Positions 8,822 through 17,073 are shown, numbered from the stretch's first letter. The stretch: 64,000 nt of DNA from Paenibacillus sp. MAHUQ-63 (GCF_028765165.1 NZ_JARADB010000003.1:1-64000), one strand, 5' to 3'. Program-made: numbers and translations. Notes: generated by a model from the letters alone, not told the origin.

Positions 8822-9532
8822 TTACAGTGAAAATTTCACCTTATGACCTAACACCTGGGAGACATAGGCTTGCGTTTCCTTGGGCAGCAAATGCAGTTTG
8901 TTCGCTAAATCTTGATCGTTTCTAATCCCCAGCCGGTCAACACGTCCCGGTCCGGCATTATATGCGGCCAGCGCTAAGCCTTCATTGCCGTTATACTTCT
9001 TGAGCAGGTTGCTTAAGAAATGCGTACCGGCATCCACATTCTGCTGAGGATCAAACGGATTCGTGACGCCGAACCCTCTGCCCGTACCGTCCATGAGCTG
9101 CATCAAACCTTTGGCGCCCGCCGGCGATACCGCTTGATGGTTGAAACTGGATTCTTGCTGAATAACCGCTTTCACCAGCGGAACAGCTACCCCATATTTG
9201 CTGCTGGCTTCTTGAATCAAACCGTCGAATTGCGAGGCTGCCGAAGCATGGCTCACCGATTGCAGCGGTGAATACGCCCGATTCAAAGCAGTCAAAGAGC
9301 TTGGGATCCTGTTCGCTGGATTCCCCGACACAGATCCGTTATCATCGCCGGAGACGGAGGCTTGTCCCATTAGCGTGCTCAGCAAAGCGCTGAAGTCGCT
9401 GGAATCGTCGGTGCTCGAACTTTCGGCATTGCCGGCGTGCAGGCTTGTTTTGCCCATGATCTGAAGCTGCAGCAGCTCCTTCAATACTCTAGGATCAATG
9501 CTGTTCATACTGCTCGTGGTGTTGCTGTTCAT
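8822..9532 (-). CDS. Lytic transglycosylase (SLT domain), YjbJ/CwlQ-like
   Basis: A 236-residue protein. The first 90 residues are low-complexity and Ser-rich. The C-terminal half is a complete SLT domain: catalytic Glu in VIQQESSFN, then SPAGAKGLMQLM, DPQQNVDAGTHFLSNLL and ALAAYNAGPGRV. SLT enzymes cleave peptidoglycan between MurNAc and GlcNAc, forming an anhydro product. There is no classical signal peptide, as in B. subtilis YjbJ/CwlQ. GAGGT precedes the ATG. It is monocistronic, with its own terminator. Confidence 0.9.
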   Translation of the reverse strand: MNSNTTSSMNSIDPRVLKELLQLQIMGKTSLHAGNAESSSTDDSSDFSALLSTLMGQASVSGDDNGSVSGNPANRIPSSLTALNRAYSPLQSVSHASAASQFDGLIQEASSKYGVAVPLVKAVIQQESSFNHQAVSPAGAKGLMQLMDGTGRGFGVTNPFDPQQNVDAGTHFLSNLLKKYNGNEGLALAAYNAGPGRVDRLGIRNDQDLANKLHLLPKETQAYVSQVLGHKVKFSL

Positions 9533-9626
9533 CCGTCAAACCTCGTTTCCTTCAACTATTGTTGTTTTCATTGTACACGTTTTGTGCCCTCGCTACCATC
9601 CCAAATTTTCACTGCGGGGACGACAC

Positions 9627-9899
9627 AAGAAAAGCTCGGCTCCTCCTAGAGAGCCAAGCCTCTGCCGAGAGTCCCGCCCATAGCGGGAATTTCTCCTGTT
9701 AAATGCAGCCTGGCGGATCTCGAAGGCTGAATAACAGGAATTCCTCCCGTTATTCAGCCCGCACTTGCAGCCTCTACGCGAAATGGGAATGAATTAACGG
9801 GAGGAATTCCCTTTATTCGTACAACTGGGCTAATTTTCTCGCGAATAACGGGAGAAATTCCAGTTACGGCCTGCGGCAGATCAAGAAAAGCTCGGCTCC
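9627..9899. repeat. Intergenic palindromic repeat cluster (AACGGGAG-AATTCC family)
   Basis: Non-coding cluster. A near-perfect dyad has 11-bp arms GGCTGAATAAC (9725-9735) and GTTATTCAGCC (9749-9759). Related copies of the core AATAACGGGAGRAATTCC appear near 9680-9697, 9791-9815 and 9842-9861. The cluster is flanked by a direct repeat, CAAGAAAAGCTCGGCTCC, beginning near 9627 and again near 9882. Each flank also holds GAGAG and GCC-rich stretches that could pair with it. No protein or known RNA was recognised. Confidence 0.7.
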
Positions 9900-9939
9900 C
9901 TCAACGAGAGAGCCCCGCCCCGCCGCAGTTTAAGAAAAA

Positions 9940-10300
9940 CCATCAGGGAATATCGACCTGACGGTCCGCTCTTATGCTTCTTCTCAAAATGTTCTTTAAT
10001 CATCCGTACGGCTTCGTCCATGAACTCTTTCAACATTTTTCTATGCAGCAAAAATCATTCCACAGCCCTTCATCGATCGTAAATACCACATGTCGATGAT
10101 TCACCTGGAATACATCCTCTGTTAGTAATCGGCTCCATTCTTCCGTTTCGGGGATCTCCGCAGCCACGAAATGCCTATACTTCTTTCACTACGTTAGGTC
10201 GAATATGTTCTTTATGCTTTTCTACAAAGGCATCCCAGTATCGATGCTCATCGAAAAATATTGGTTTCAGTAATTTAAATAAGGGGGAAGCTTCGCTCAC
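9940..10300 (-). pseudogene. Decayed N-terminal fragment of an IS91-family transposase
   Basis: Reading the minus strand from a GTG at 10300 gives a segment very like the start of IS91-type transposases (FFDEHRYWDAFVEKHKEHIR, then NVVKEV). An in-frame TAG follows at 10175-10177, then FRGCGDPRNG. The next recognisable piece, ETEEWSRLLTEDVFQVNHRH then VVFTIDEGL, is in another frame, and FLLHRKMLKEFMDEAVRMIK is in a third. The zinc-binding segment that should link the first two pieces is missing. The deletion point near 10141-10155 lies in CGAAACGGA, a sequence that could have served as a short recombining repeat. There is no full element, no ends and no C-terminal catalytic part. Family assignment is from remembered IS91 transposase sequence. 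Confidence 0.75.
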
Positions 10301-10334
10301 CCCAAACCCAAAACATATAAATTCTTATATCTTG

Positions 10335-10360
10335 AAAAAAAGACAGTCTATTCGACTGTC
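10335..10360 (-). terminator. Rho-independent terminator of the CBS/CorC gene
   Basis: GACAGTC/GACTGTC stem (10342-10360) with a short loop, followed on the minus strand by seven T. It lies 11 nt after the stop codon. Confidence 0.9.
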
Positions 10361-10371
10361 CCTCTTTCCGT

Positions 10372-11706
10372 TCAAGAAATATTTTGCTGCAAAATCTCGT
10401 CCTGTTCCGTCATTCTTCGGACGATGAGCCGTGAAATACGCAGATGATCCGTTTCCTCCACAATGAACAGGAACTCGTCGTTATAATTCACCTGTTGGTT
10501 CCTGCTCGGCGGTATCTCCGTTTGTGAGTAAATCCATCCGCCAATTGTATCGTAATCATCGGACTCAATATCGAGACCGAAATACTCATTAACTTCATCA
10601 ATCAATAGTAACCCATCGATCGAGAATGTGTTTTCGTCCTTCATCTCAATCGTCGGACGCTCTTCATCGAACTCATCCTGAATTTCGCCAACGATTTCTT
10701 CCATGATGTCTTCCAGCGTAACCAGACCGGAAGTTCCGCCATATTCATCGATAAGCAGCGCCATCTGACTTTTTCTTTTTTGCATCATTTTGAGCAAATC
10801 GGCAATATGAATGGAATCCGGTACCGTCGTGATCGGACGGATAATTTTCTTAATTCCCTTCAAGTTAGCGTCAGGCTTCAACAAATCTTTGATATGGACG
10901 AATCCGATAATATTATCTTTATCCGGATCGCAGACCGGATAGCGCGTGCGCATCTCTTTGATGGCTATCGCCAAGTTTTCGGAATAAGACAACCCGGCAT
11001 ACAAGCATTCCATCTCAGTTCTGGGGATCATAATTTCTCTAGCTGTTGTCTCGGCGAATCCGAATATATTATCAACAAGCGTTAGCTCTGTGTTATCGAT
11101 AAGTCCGTTTTTGTGACTTTCTTTCATGAGGACCCTGATCTCATCCTCGGTATGTGCGGATTCATGCTCCGTCGTTGGCTCAATACCCGCGCGGCGCAGC
11201 ATCCAGTTGGAAATCCCGTTGAGCAACCAAATGAATGGATACATAATCTTGTAAAATAATACCATCGGTCCTGCGGAAAGCAATGTAATCTGTTCAGCTT
11301 TACGAATCGCATACGTTTTGGGGAACTGCTCACCCAATGTAATATGCAAAGTGGTCATCAATGAAAATGCGATAAGAAAGGTAATCGTGTGGAACACCGA
11401 ATCTGGCAAATGCAGTGGAGCAAATAAAGGTTCTAAAATTCTTGCGAACGTCGGCTCCCCGACATAACCAAGTCCCAACGAAGTCAATGTAATCCCAAGC
11501 TGACATGCCCCTAAATATGCATCGAGATTATTCATAATCCCTTGTGCAAATTTAGCATTGCGGCGACCTTCTTCAACAAGCGAATCAATTCGACTACCTC
11601 TTACTTTGACCATCGCGAATTCAGCTGCGACGAAAAAACCATTCAACAAAACCAGCGCAAACATTAATATGAAGCTAATTAACGTTTCGGGCAAAGGATC
11701 TTCCAA
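10372..11706 (-). CDS. Hemolysin/CNNM-type transporter with CBS pair and CorC domain
   Basis: A 444-residue protein with a DUF21/CNNM membrane domain (about 1-195, three to four membrane segments including NGFFVAAEFAMVKVR), two CBS domains (about 215-345, ending TSGLVTLEDIMEEIVGEIQD), and a C-terminal CorC/HlyC domain (about 355-435). This family is implicated in magnesium or other divalent cation efflux; the hemolysin name is historical. The start must lie after an in-frame TAG 18 nt upstream, and TTG at 11706 is the only reasonable choice before residue 15. GGTAAGG serves as a modest ribosome binding site. It is flanked by its own promoter and terminator. Confidence 0.9.
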   Translation of the reverse strand: MEDPLPETLISFILMFALVLLNGFFVAAEFAMVKVRGSRIDSLVEEGRRNAKFAQGIMNNLDAYLGACQLGITLTSLGLGYVGEPTFARILEPLFAPLHLPDSVFHTITFLIAFSLMTTLHITLGEQFPKTYAIRKAEQITLLSAGPMVLFYKIMYPFIWLLNGISNWMLRRAGIEPTTEHESAHTEDEIRVLMKESHKNGLIDNTELTLVDNIFGFAETTAREIMIPRTEMECLYAGLSYSENLAIAIKEMRTRYPVCDPDKDNIIGFVHIKDLLKPDANLKGIKKIIRPITTVPDSIHIADLLKMMQKRKSQMALLIDEYGGTSGLVTLEDIMEEIVGEIQDEFDEERPTIEMKDENTFSIDGLLLIDEVNEYFGLDIESDDYDTIGGWIYSQTEIPPSRNQQVNYNDEFLFIVEETDHLRISRLIVRRMTEQDEILQQNIS

Positions 11707-11801
11707 TACCTTACCTATCCCCTATGAAGCACGGCGGCCGCGCCAAGGAGAGTAGGTACACCTCCCTTAATTTTAAATTTAGATTTGAAATATCACTGTT
11801 T

Positions 11802-11829
11802 ATTATATAATAATACTGTAATCATTCAA
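11802..11829 (-). promoter_or_regulatory. Candidate sigma-A promoter of the CBS/CorC gene
   Basis: On the minus strand TTGAAT (complement of 11824-11829), a 16-nt spacer and a perfect TATAAT (complement of 11802-11807) lie about 95 nt upstream of the TTG start. Confidence 0.55.
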
Positions 11830-11867
11830 AGGTGCGAATATGACTCTTGAAGGTAAATAGTACGAGC

Positions 11868-11930
11868 AAACGGGAGGATAAGGTTAATAATTACGCCATA
11901 ACGGGACTTTACCCGCGAATTATCCCTCTG
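11868..11930. repeat. Degenerate copies of the AACGGGA intergenic repeat
   Basis: The 296-nt gap between 11707 and 12002 contains AAACGGGAGG near 11873 and ATAACGGGACTTTACCCG near 11899-11915, the latter with CGGG/CCCG arms. These resemble the cluster at 9.6-9.9 kb. Nothing else was recognised in the gap apart from the promoter and the downstream terminator. Confidence 0.45.
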
Positions 11931-11958
11931 AAACTCGAAAATCCCCGATTTTTTGTCC

Positions 11959-11991
11959 AAAAAGAAAAACAAGCCGATATCTCGGCTTGTT
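11959..11991 (-). terminator. Rho-independent terminator of the small membrane-protein gene
   Basis: Perfect stem AACAAGCCGAGA/TATCGGCTTGTT-like (11968-11991) followed on the minus strand by T-rich sequence. It lies 11 nt after the stop at 12003. Confidence 0.85.
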
Positions 11992-12002
11992 CTGCTGCTC
12001 CT

Positions 12003-12431
12003 TCAAGCATAGAAAGGAACCAATAAAAAATAGGCGGCTAAAGCGATAAAGCCTAGGACAACGGACCACGTTCCCAGTCCCTTGTTTCCCATAAAAAAGG
12101 CGATGATGCCGAGCACGATGCCCGATACGCCAAGAAGCACAGGCCATACGAAAAGCGAAGCGAAGGCTACGAACAATGCGATGTACCCTACCGCCTTATT
12201 GCGTGTAACAGCCTCTACAAGCTCATCGATCTCTTCATCGGGCACATCCGATTGAGCGACCTTCTCCGCATTCTTAGCCTTATACGGCTCGGCATAATTG
12301 ATTCTCCGCGAGGGCGCCGTGATTTCTGCCGCATACTCCTCTTGATGGGTTACGCCGCTTTCCTTCTGAAACTGTTCCTTCTGGAATCGCGCTTTCGTCG
12401 ATTTATCCAGACGGCCTCCATGCTGTCGCAT
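12003..12431 (-). CDS. Hypothetical small membrane protein
   Basis: A 142-residue protein if started at the ATG at 12431, two bases after the stop of the DUF1540 gene. A longer reading from 12470 would overlap that gene by 37 nt and is less likely. The N-terminal 75 residues are charged and soluble (many Lys, Glu, Gln). The C-terminal half has two or three hydrophobic segments (about 80-100, 102-122 and 124-141). No family recognised. The tight spacing suggests co-expression with the DUF1540 gene. Confidence 0.65.
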   Translation of the reverse strand: MRQHGGRLDKSTKARFQKEQFQKESGVTHQEEYAAEITAPSRRINYAEPYKAKNAEKVAQSDVPDEEIDELVEAVTRNKAVGYIALFVAFASLFVWPVLLGVSGIVLGIIAFFMGNKGLGTWSVVLGFIALAAYFLLVPFYA

Positions 12432-12433
12432 CG

Positions 12434-12649
12434 CTACTGCTTCTTCTTTGCTTGGAAAGTGTGGCAGCAAGTATTCGCGGCTTTGCTCGCTGCATCTTGA
12501 TGATCGGTATCAAATGATTCCCCTGCGAATTCCTCATTGTAGCTGGCATTGGCATGCTGATCGACTTCAATCATGATCGTTCCCGCGTTGCAGTTGTTCC
12601 CTTGCGTCCAATATTCGCAGTTAGCAACTGAACATTTTACATCCGGCAT
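12434..12649 (-). CDS. DUF1540 domain-containing small cysteine-rich protein
   Basis: A 71-residue protein with the DUF1540 arrangement: VKCSVANCEYWTQGNNCNAG near the N-terminus and a further NTCCHTF near the C-terminus. The cysteine pattern suggests metal binding, but the function of the family is unknown. DUF1540 proteins are common in spore formers. AGGTGATG lies just before the ATG, and the gene is followed two bases later by a small membrane-protein gene. Confidence 0.8.
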   Translation of the reverse strand: MPDVKCSVANCEYWTQGNNCNAGTIMIEVDQHANASYNEEFAGESFDTDHQDAASKAANTCCHTFQAKKKQ

Positions 12650-12697
12650 AGTTCATCACCTCATTAACAATTTGCCCGTGGGCAGGGTGAGCTATGC

Positions 12698-13792
12698 TCA
12701 GGAGAGGCTGTCAGATAGCACCAAGTACATCGCGTGAGACCACAGCAACGGCAGCGCGGGCTCTCCCCATTTGGCTATCCACTCCGGATAGGCTTCAGGA
12801 GCCCTTAGACTATCTGCCACTTGTTCGGGTAGACGACCAAGCGAATCCGCCTTGCTCGCGATCCAGTCCAAGCACCTCTGGGCTTCAGAACGATTGCCGA
12901 GCGCCTGCTGGTACCAACCGTACCAGGCTGTCAGGATCAGCCACTCGCCTCCCCCGTAATAGCGGTCTTCCACATATCGCTGAATGCCTTCGTGCTTCAA
13001 ATCATTTTCGATGGTTTCCACCGTCTTGACCATCAACGGATCGTCTGCTTGACACACGCCGAAGGGGACGGCCAGCCAGATCAAGCTGGCGTCAACCCCG
13101 GTCAAGACGGGCTTCCACAGCTCATCGACGCATTGAATCGATTTGACGAAACGGCCGTCATGTACAGAATGGCGTAAGATGAAATCTTGAATCAGAGCAG
13201 CCTTCTCCAGAAGCGGCTGCCGTTCCTCAAGCTCTCCGAGCGCCCTTAAACCGCCATAAACGCAGGCAAGCGTCGCCGGATGAACATAATCCGGAAACTC
13301 CTCCCAACAATCGAAATTCGGGTAGTGCCAGAACGCCATCAAATAATCGACTGTAATTTCAATGCTTTCGCGCCACTTTGCCAGCAGGTCCCGATTGCCC
13401 GTCCGCTTCACATGTTCAGTTAGCCCCCATAGATAGGCACCGTAACCGTCCAGCTGAAAATGCCCCCACTCCGATACGTCATCCCGGCCATCCAGATGAT
13501 AGCGCGTTCCTAGAAACTCGGAGCGGTCGATCCATTGTTTATGCTCATGCTTATGTAATAAGGAGTCCACTTGGGGGCGCTTATTCTTCAATACGCCTGC
13601 CACCCAATCGTAGAAAAGCTCAGCACTCGCCGGCTCGCCGGCTCGGTCCATACTGTTTGCGATGAACGTACCGTCCCGCAACCAGCTGTAAGCATACGGC
13701 GGAAATAGCGGCGATGCGATATACCCTCCGCGAGGATGCTGATTGCTTGTAATAATCGTTATGCTTCTCTGGATCAAGTCTTCATGCTGCAT
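12698..13792 (-). CDS. Glycoside hydrolase family 15-like (glucoamylase-type) protein
   Basis: A 364-residue protein when started at the ATG at 13792, which has AAAAGGAG 9 nt upstream; a longer frame from 13840 adds 16 residues without a ribosome binding site. The (alpha/alpha)6 features are visible: GGYIASPLFPPYAYSWLRDG near the N-terminus (a GH15 hallmark), QLDGYGAYLWGL near residue 130, and EEFPDYVHPATLACVYGGL near 170. There is no signal peptide, so it acts in the cytoplasm. The substrate is probably an alpha-glucoside or trehalose-like sugar; this is not determinable here. Confidence 0.85.
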   Translation of the reverse strand: MQHEDLIQRSITIITSNQHPRGGYIASPLFPPYAYSWLRDGTFIANSMDRAGEPASAELFYDWVAGVLKNKRPQVDSLLHKHEHKQWIDRSEFLGTRYHLDGRDDVSEWGHFQLDGYGAYLWGLTEHVKRTGNRDLLAKWRESIEITVDYLMAFWHYPNFDCWEEFPDYVHPATLACVYGGLRALGELEERQPLLEKAALIQDFILRHSVHDGRFVKSIQCVDELWKPVLTGVDASLIWLAVPFGVCQADDPLMVKTVETIENDLKHEGIQRYVEDRYYGGGEWLILTAWYGWYQQALGNRSEAQRCLDWIASKADSLGRLPEQVADSLRAPEAYPEWIAKWGEPALPLLWSHAMYLVLSDSLS

Positions 13793-13814
13793 GTTCCATC
13801 TCCTTTTGAAAAGA

Positions 13815-13846
13815 AAAGAGATGCTGCTGAGAAGCGGCACCTCTTA
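13815..13846 (-). terminator. Probable terminator of the YpuI-like gene
   Basis: Imperfect stem between AAGAG-TGC and GCA-CTCTT arms, followed on the minus strand by TTCTTTT. It lies between the DUF3907 stop (13872) and the next gene start (13792). Confidence 0.5.
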
Positions 13847-13871
13847 TATCTTTTGACATTATGCGTTACGT

Positions 13872-14372
13872 TTATACTTTCTCGCCTTGCATGCGGCGCT
13901 GCGTGATATAATCTGTTTCGTAGTAAGCCAGATCCTCACGAAGCTCTTCGAACACTTTGGAAAGCTCAATCGTCAAATCGCGCACTTCGCGTGAAGGTTT
14001 CTTGCGGAAACGGATGGCGTCTTGTCCTGTGTAAGCATAACGGCCATCTTCCGAATAACACTCATTCTTAGGATAGAAAAATGTATTAACGCAAGTATGA
14101 TAAACTTCATAAAGTACTTTCTCTGAAAAGTCAACATTGAAAGTCGGACGGCGCAAGCTAACGCCCAGTTTCTCATAAGCCACTTCACAGAACACGAGCA
14201 AGTGGCGTGTATCTTGCAAATAACCACGGTAAAACTCATCCATAGCGGGATCATTTTCTACATTAAGTTGTGAAAGCGAATGTTGATTCAGAAACAACTC
14301 CATTTTGGCGGTTGTTTCTTTTAGTTTTGTACGAGTTGAATCACAAAGATTTTTGACATTAAAAACAGCCAT
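13872..14372 (-). CDS. YpuI/DUF3907 family protein
   Basis: A 166-residue soluble protein recognised as the YpuI (DUF3907) family of Bacilli by its overall length and conserved segments (NQHSLSQL, YRGYLQDTRHLLVFCEVAYE, YHTCVNTFFYPKNECYSEDG, AIRFRKKPSREVRDLTIELS). The function of the family is unknown. The start is certain: ATG at 14372 with GGAGG 9 nt upstream. It appears to be a single gene. Confidence 0.82.
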   Translation of the reverse strand: MAVFNVKNLCDSTRTKLKETTAKMELFLNQHSLSQLNVENDPAMDEFYRGYLQDTRHLLVFCEVAYEKLGVSLRRPTFNVDFSEKVLYEVYHTCVNTFFYPKNECYSEDGRYAYTGQDAIRFRKKPSREVRDLTIELSKVFEELREDLAYYETDYITQRRMQGEKV

Positions 14373-14547
14373 GTTATGAAGACCTCCTCTAATTGCGCTA
14401 TTCCTATCCTACCATAAATTAACCTGAAAAGGTATATGCAAAACTCCCGATTCCGTGCATAAAAGATTCCTAAGCTCCTCACTCTAATCAAAGATACTTC
14501 GTTTCGCAGCTAGATGGTGCGATACGATTTCAGAAGGAGGGCTATGC

Positions 14548-16488
14548 ATGTGGCGTTATTTAACTTCTATTAGTCTAGTACTCGGCTTAGGCGTCGTGCT
14601 GTTTCCACATCACTCGAACAAAGAGAATCAACCCGGTCCGGAGGTATACAGCACCAAGTATGAAACGGATGCTAAGCTTACTCTGCTTCAGCAGGATGTT
14701 CAACTGACGGACGATTTGTGCCGAACTCAGTGCTCCGTTGATTATGCCAAAATGATAGCGCAAATCGAAGCAGGCGAATCTGCAGCCAAAGTTCTCACTG
14801 CAATGAAGGCCCAGCATGAGAAGATGGACGTATTGATCTGGTCCGGGAATCAGCAGAAGCTCGAACAAGGCGTCAAAGCAGGCGAAATACCTGCCGCTTA
14901 CCGGGAGCAAGCCCGCACTTATCTGCAGGAAGCCAAAACCGCGGCCGGACAAGGCAAGCATTACCAATCCCCGAAATTCGGTGCCGCACAGCAGGTGTAT
15001 TTCGTTCAAGGAATACCTTCCTCGGACGGTACCAGCTCACTCATCGGCGTCATTCATCAGGATATTTTGCATCAGGTCACGGACCATCAAATGAAAAATT
15101 TACGGCTCGAACCGTATCCGAATGAAAACCGTTGGAAAGTCGAATCCGTCGATACCGATACACTAAAGGACAAGGTCGTCGATCATCCCGAAGACAACCA
15201 AGGAACGAGCCATTACCATCAGAACGAGGTTGTCGTGAAGTTCAAACAGGATCCGTCGGACGCTCAGCTCACGCAAATCAAATCGGAAATCAAAGCCACC
15301 TCCGTCCAGAAGCTGGGGTACACCTATGTATTCCGCACGGAAGGCATGGAGGCCAAAGCATTGATGGCGTATTTCAAAAAATGGGATGTTGCCTATGTGG
15401 AGCCTCATTTCTTGTATCTAACGAACGGTTATTATGATGATCACGATGAAGATGAAACGGATGACGAGGATACGAGCGATTACCATAACGATCATGCGGA
15501 TACGAACGGCGAAGCCGCCAGCATCGAACCGAACTTCATGCCGAACGATAATCTGTTCGGCAGGTACCAGTGGAATTTGCCTTTGATTGAAACCGTTCAG
15601 GGCTGGCAGTACAACCGCGGTGCCAAAGATGTCATCGTCGCGGTCGTTGACACCGGCGTCGATCTCCAGCATCCCGATCTCAAAGATCAATTGCTGTCCG
15701 GCTATAATGTCATCAGCGGTGATGATAAGCCGCAGGATGATGTGGGACACGGCACACACGTCACCGGGGTCATCTCAGCCCTCGTGAACAACCAGCTGGG
15801 CGTTGCCGGCATGACTTGGTATAATAAAGTGCTTCCAGTGAAGGTATTGGACCAGACCGGAGCCGGCAGCACATACTCCGTCGCTCAAGGCATCATCTGG
15901 GCTGCGGACCACGGTGCTAAAGTCATGAATCTAAGCTTGGGGAACTATGCGGATTCCGGCTTCCTCCACGATGCAATTAAATATGCGTATGATAAAGATG
16001 TGGCCTTAATCGCTGCTAGCGGTAACGACAACACGGAGCGACCGGGCTTCCCGGCTGCGTATCCCGAAGTGTTCGCCGTTGCAGCAAGCGACTCGAACAA
16101 CAACAAAGCGCCATTTTCCAATTATGGCGACTATATCGATGTGACGGCGCCAGGTGTGAGCATCGCAAGCACATATCCGAACAATCAATACGCCGCTTTA
16201 TCGGGTACCTCGATGGCCAGCCCGCATGTAACTGCCTTGGCCGCGTTAATTCGTTCGGCGAACCCGAAGCTGAAAAATACGGAAGTGTACCAAATTATGC
16301 GCGACACGGCCAAAGACCTCGGCGACCCAGGTCATGATAAGTATTTCGGCTACGGCCTGATCGATGTCGTCAAAGCCGTGCAGAAAGCCGAGGAGCAAAC
16401 GAGCATCGGGTTTGATTGGCCGCAAAAGTGGTTCCGTCAGATGAATCTTGTTTCGAAGAAATATGCCGGTATGGAATTGAATCGCTAA
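14548..16488 (+). CDS. Secreted subtilisin-like serine protease (S8 family)
   Basis: A 646-residue preproprotein with GGAGGG ahead of the ATG. A short hydrophobic N-terminus (WRYLTSISLVLGLGVVLF) acts as signal or anchor. Residues about 30-215 are unassigned. Residues about 220-290 read as a fervidolysin-like propeptide (VVVKFKQDPSDAQL to VAYVEPHFLYL). An acidic His/Asp-rich linker follows (about 295-323). The catalytic domain holds Asp368 (VVDTGVD), His401 (GHGTHV), Asn of AASGND near 492 and Ser555 (SGTSMASPH), so the triad is intact. It is one of few plus-strand genes in the window and is followed by a hairpin. Confidence 0.93.
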   Translation: MWRYLTSISLVLGLGVVLFPHHSNKENQPGPEVYSTKYETDAKLTLLQQDVQLTDDLCRTQCSVDYAKMIAQIEAGESAAKVLTAMKAQHEKMDVLIWSGNQQKLEQGVKAGEIPAAYREQARTYLQEAKTAAGQGKHYQSPKFGAAQQVYFVQGIPSSDGTSSLIGVIHQDILHQVTDHQMKNLRLEPYPNENRWKVESVDTDTLKDKVVDHPEDNQGTSHYHQNEVVVKFKQDPSDAQLTQIKSEIKATSVQKLGYTYVFRTEGMEAKALMAYFKKWDVAYVEPHFLYLTNGYYDDHDEDETDDEDTSDYHNDHADTNGEAASIEPNFMPNDNLFGRYQWNLPLIETVQGWQYNRGAKDVIVAVVDTGVDLQHPDLKDQLLSGYNVISGDDKPQDDVGHGTHVTGVISALVNNQLGVAGMTWYNKVLPVKVLDQTGAGSTYSVAQGIIWAADHGAKVMNLSLGNYADSGFLHDAIKYAYDKDVALIAASGNDNTERPGFPAAYPEVFAVAASDSNNNKAPFSNYGDYIDVTAPGVSIASTYPNNQYAALSGTSMASPHVTALAALIRSANPKLKNTEVYQIMRDTAKDLGDPGHDKYFGYGLIDVVKAVQKAEEQTSIGFDWPQKWFRQMNLVSKKYAGMELNR

Positions 16489-16497
16489 ACCAAATAA

Positions 16498-16552
16498 GAC
16501 CGCCTGCGCGTAGGTTGCTGAATAGGAGCATAACCTAATGCGTATGGCGGTC
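16498..16552 (+). terminator. Hairpin after the S8 protease gene, probable terminator
   Basis: GACCGCC (16498-16504) and TAGGTT (16511-16516) pair with AACCTA (16532-16537) and GGCGGTC (16546-16552), followed by TCTTGT. The stem is strong but the T run is weak. It lies about 10 nt after the stop codon. Confidence 0.6.
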
Positions 16553-16575
16553 TCTTGTGGTCTCAAAACTATAAT

Positions 16576-16601
16576 ACCCGCATAGCCGAGGCCATGCGGG
16601 T
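16576..16601 (-). terminator. Terminator of rnpB
   Basis: Perfect stem ACCCGCATGGCC/GGCTATGCGGGT (one mismatch pair in the middle), followed on the minus strand by ATTATAGTTTT. It lies directly downstream of the RNase P RNA. Confidence 0.8.
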
Positions 16602-16612
16602 AACCGACAGAT

Positions 16613-17038
16613 ATGGAAAGTTTGCCGTAAGCCGGGTTCTGTACTTCCAGTGGTCGTAACGGGCGTCTGTCCCCTGCCACCATTGAAGCGACAATCATCT
16701 ATCTAGGCCATACATTGCTGCACAGCTCAAGCGACCAACCCGAACGCGTCTCAGGCGAAGACTGCCGTCTCGAAAACGGCTAGCGTTCCTCTAGGTCTTG
16801 CTCCAAGTGGGGTTTACCAGGATCTATGTCACCATAGAACCTCGTGGTCTCTTACACCACGGTTCCACCCTTGCCTGATCTCGCCCTGAGGCGAGCCATC
16901 GGCGGTCCATTTCTGTGGCACTATCCTTCAACTCGCGTTGACTGGACGTTATCCAGCACCCTGCCTTGTGGAGCCCGGACTTTCCTCTCGCTGCGGCTTA
17001 CCCGCAGCCAGCGATTGTCTGTCAAACTTTCCGATGCA
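16613..17038 (-). ncRNA. rnpB: RNase P RNA component, class A features
   Basis: The minus strand shows the universal RNase P RNA elements in order: 5' P1 GGAAAGTTTG, GAGGAAAGTCCGGGCTC (CR I), GCAGGGTGCTGG, AGTGCCACAGAAA, ACCGCCGATGG, GATCAGGCAAGGGTGGAA, GGTAAACCCCACTTGGAGCA, GCCTAGATAGATGATTGTC, ACAGAACCCGGCTTA, and the 3' P1 CAAACTTTCC. The ACCGCC/GATCAGG and P13/P14-like section resembles ancestral class A rather than the class B of B. subtilis. RNase P removes the 5' leader of tRNA precursors. The ends are set by P1 pairing (16615-16624 with 17023-17032) and are approximate to a few bases. Confidence 0.93.
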
Positions 17039-17044
17039 TAGGCT

Positions 17045-17073
17045 AGTATACTAGGAATGCCTGCGAAATACAA
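17045..17073 (-). promoter_or_regulatory. Sigma-A promoter of rnpB
   Basis: On the minus strand TTGTAT (complement of 17068-17073), a 17-nt spacer and TATACT (complement of 17045-17050) are followed 7 nt later by the expected 5' end of the RNA near 17037. Confidence 0.8.

Noticed and set aside
16246..17041. Short open frames across the RNase P RNA locus (minus 16246-16698, plus 16844-17041)
   Set aside because: They run through conserved structural RNA and across the S8 protease terminator; no coding signal.
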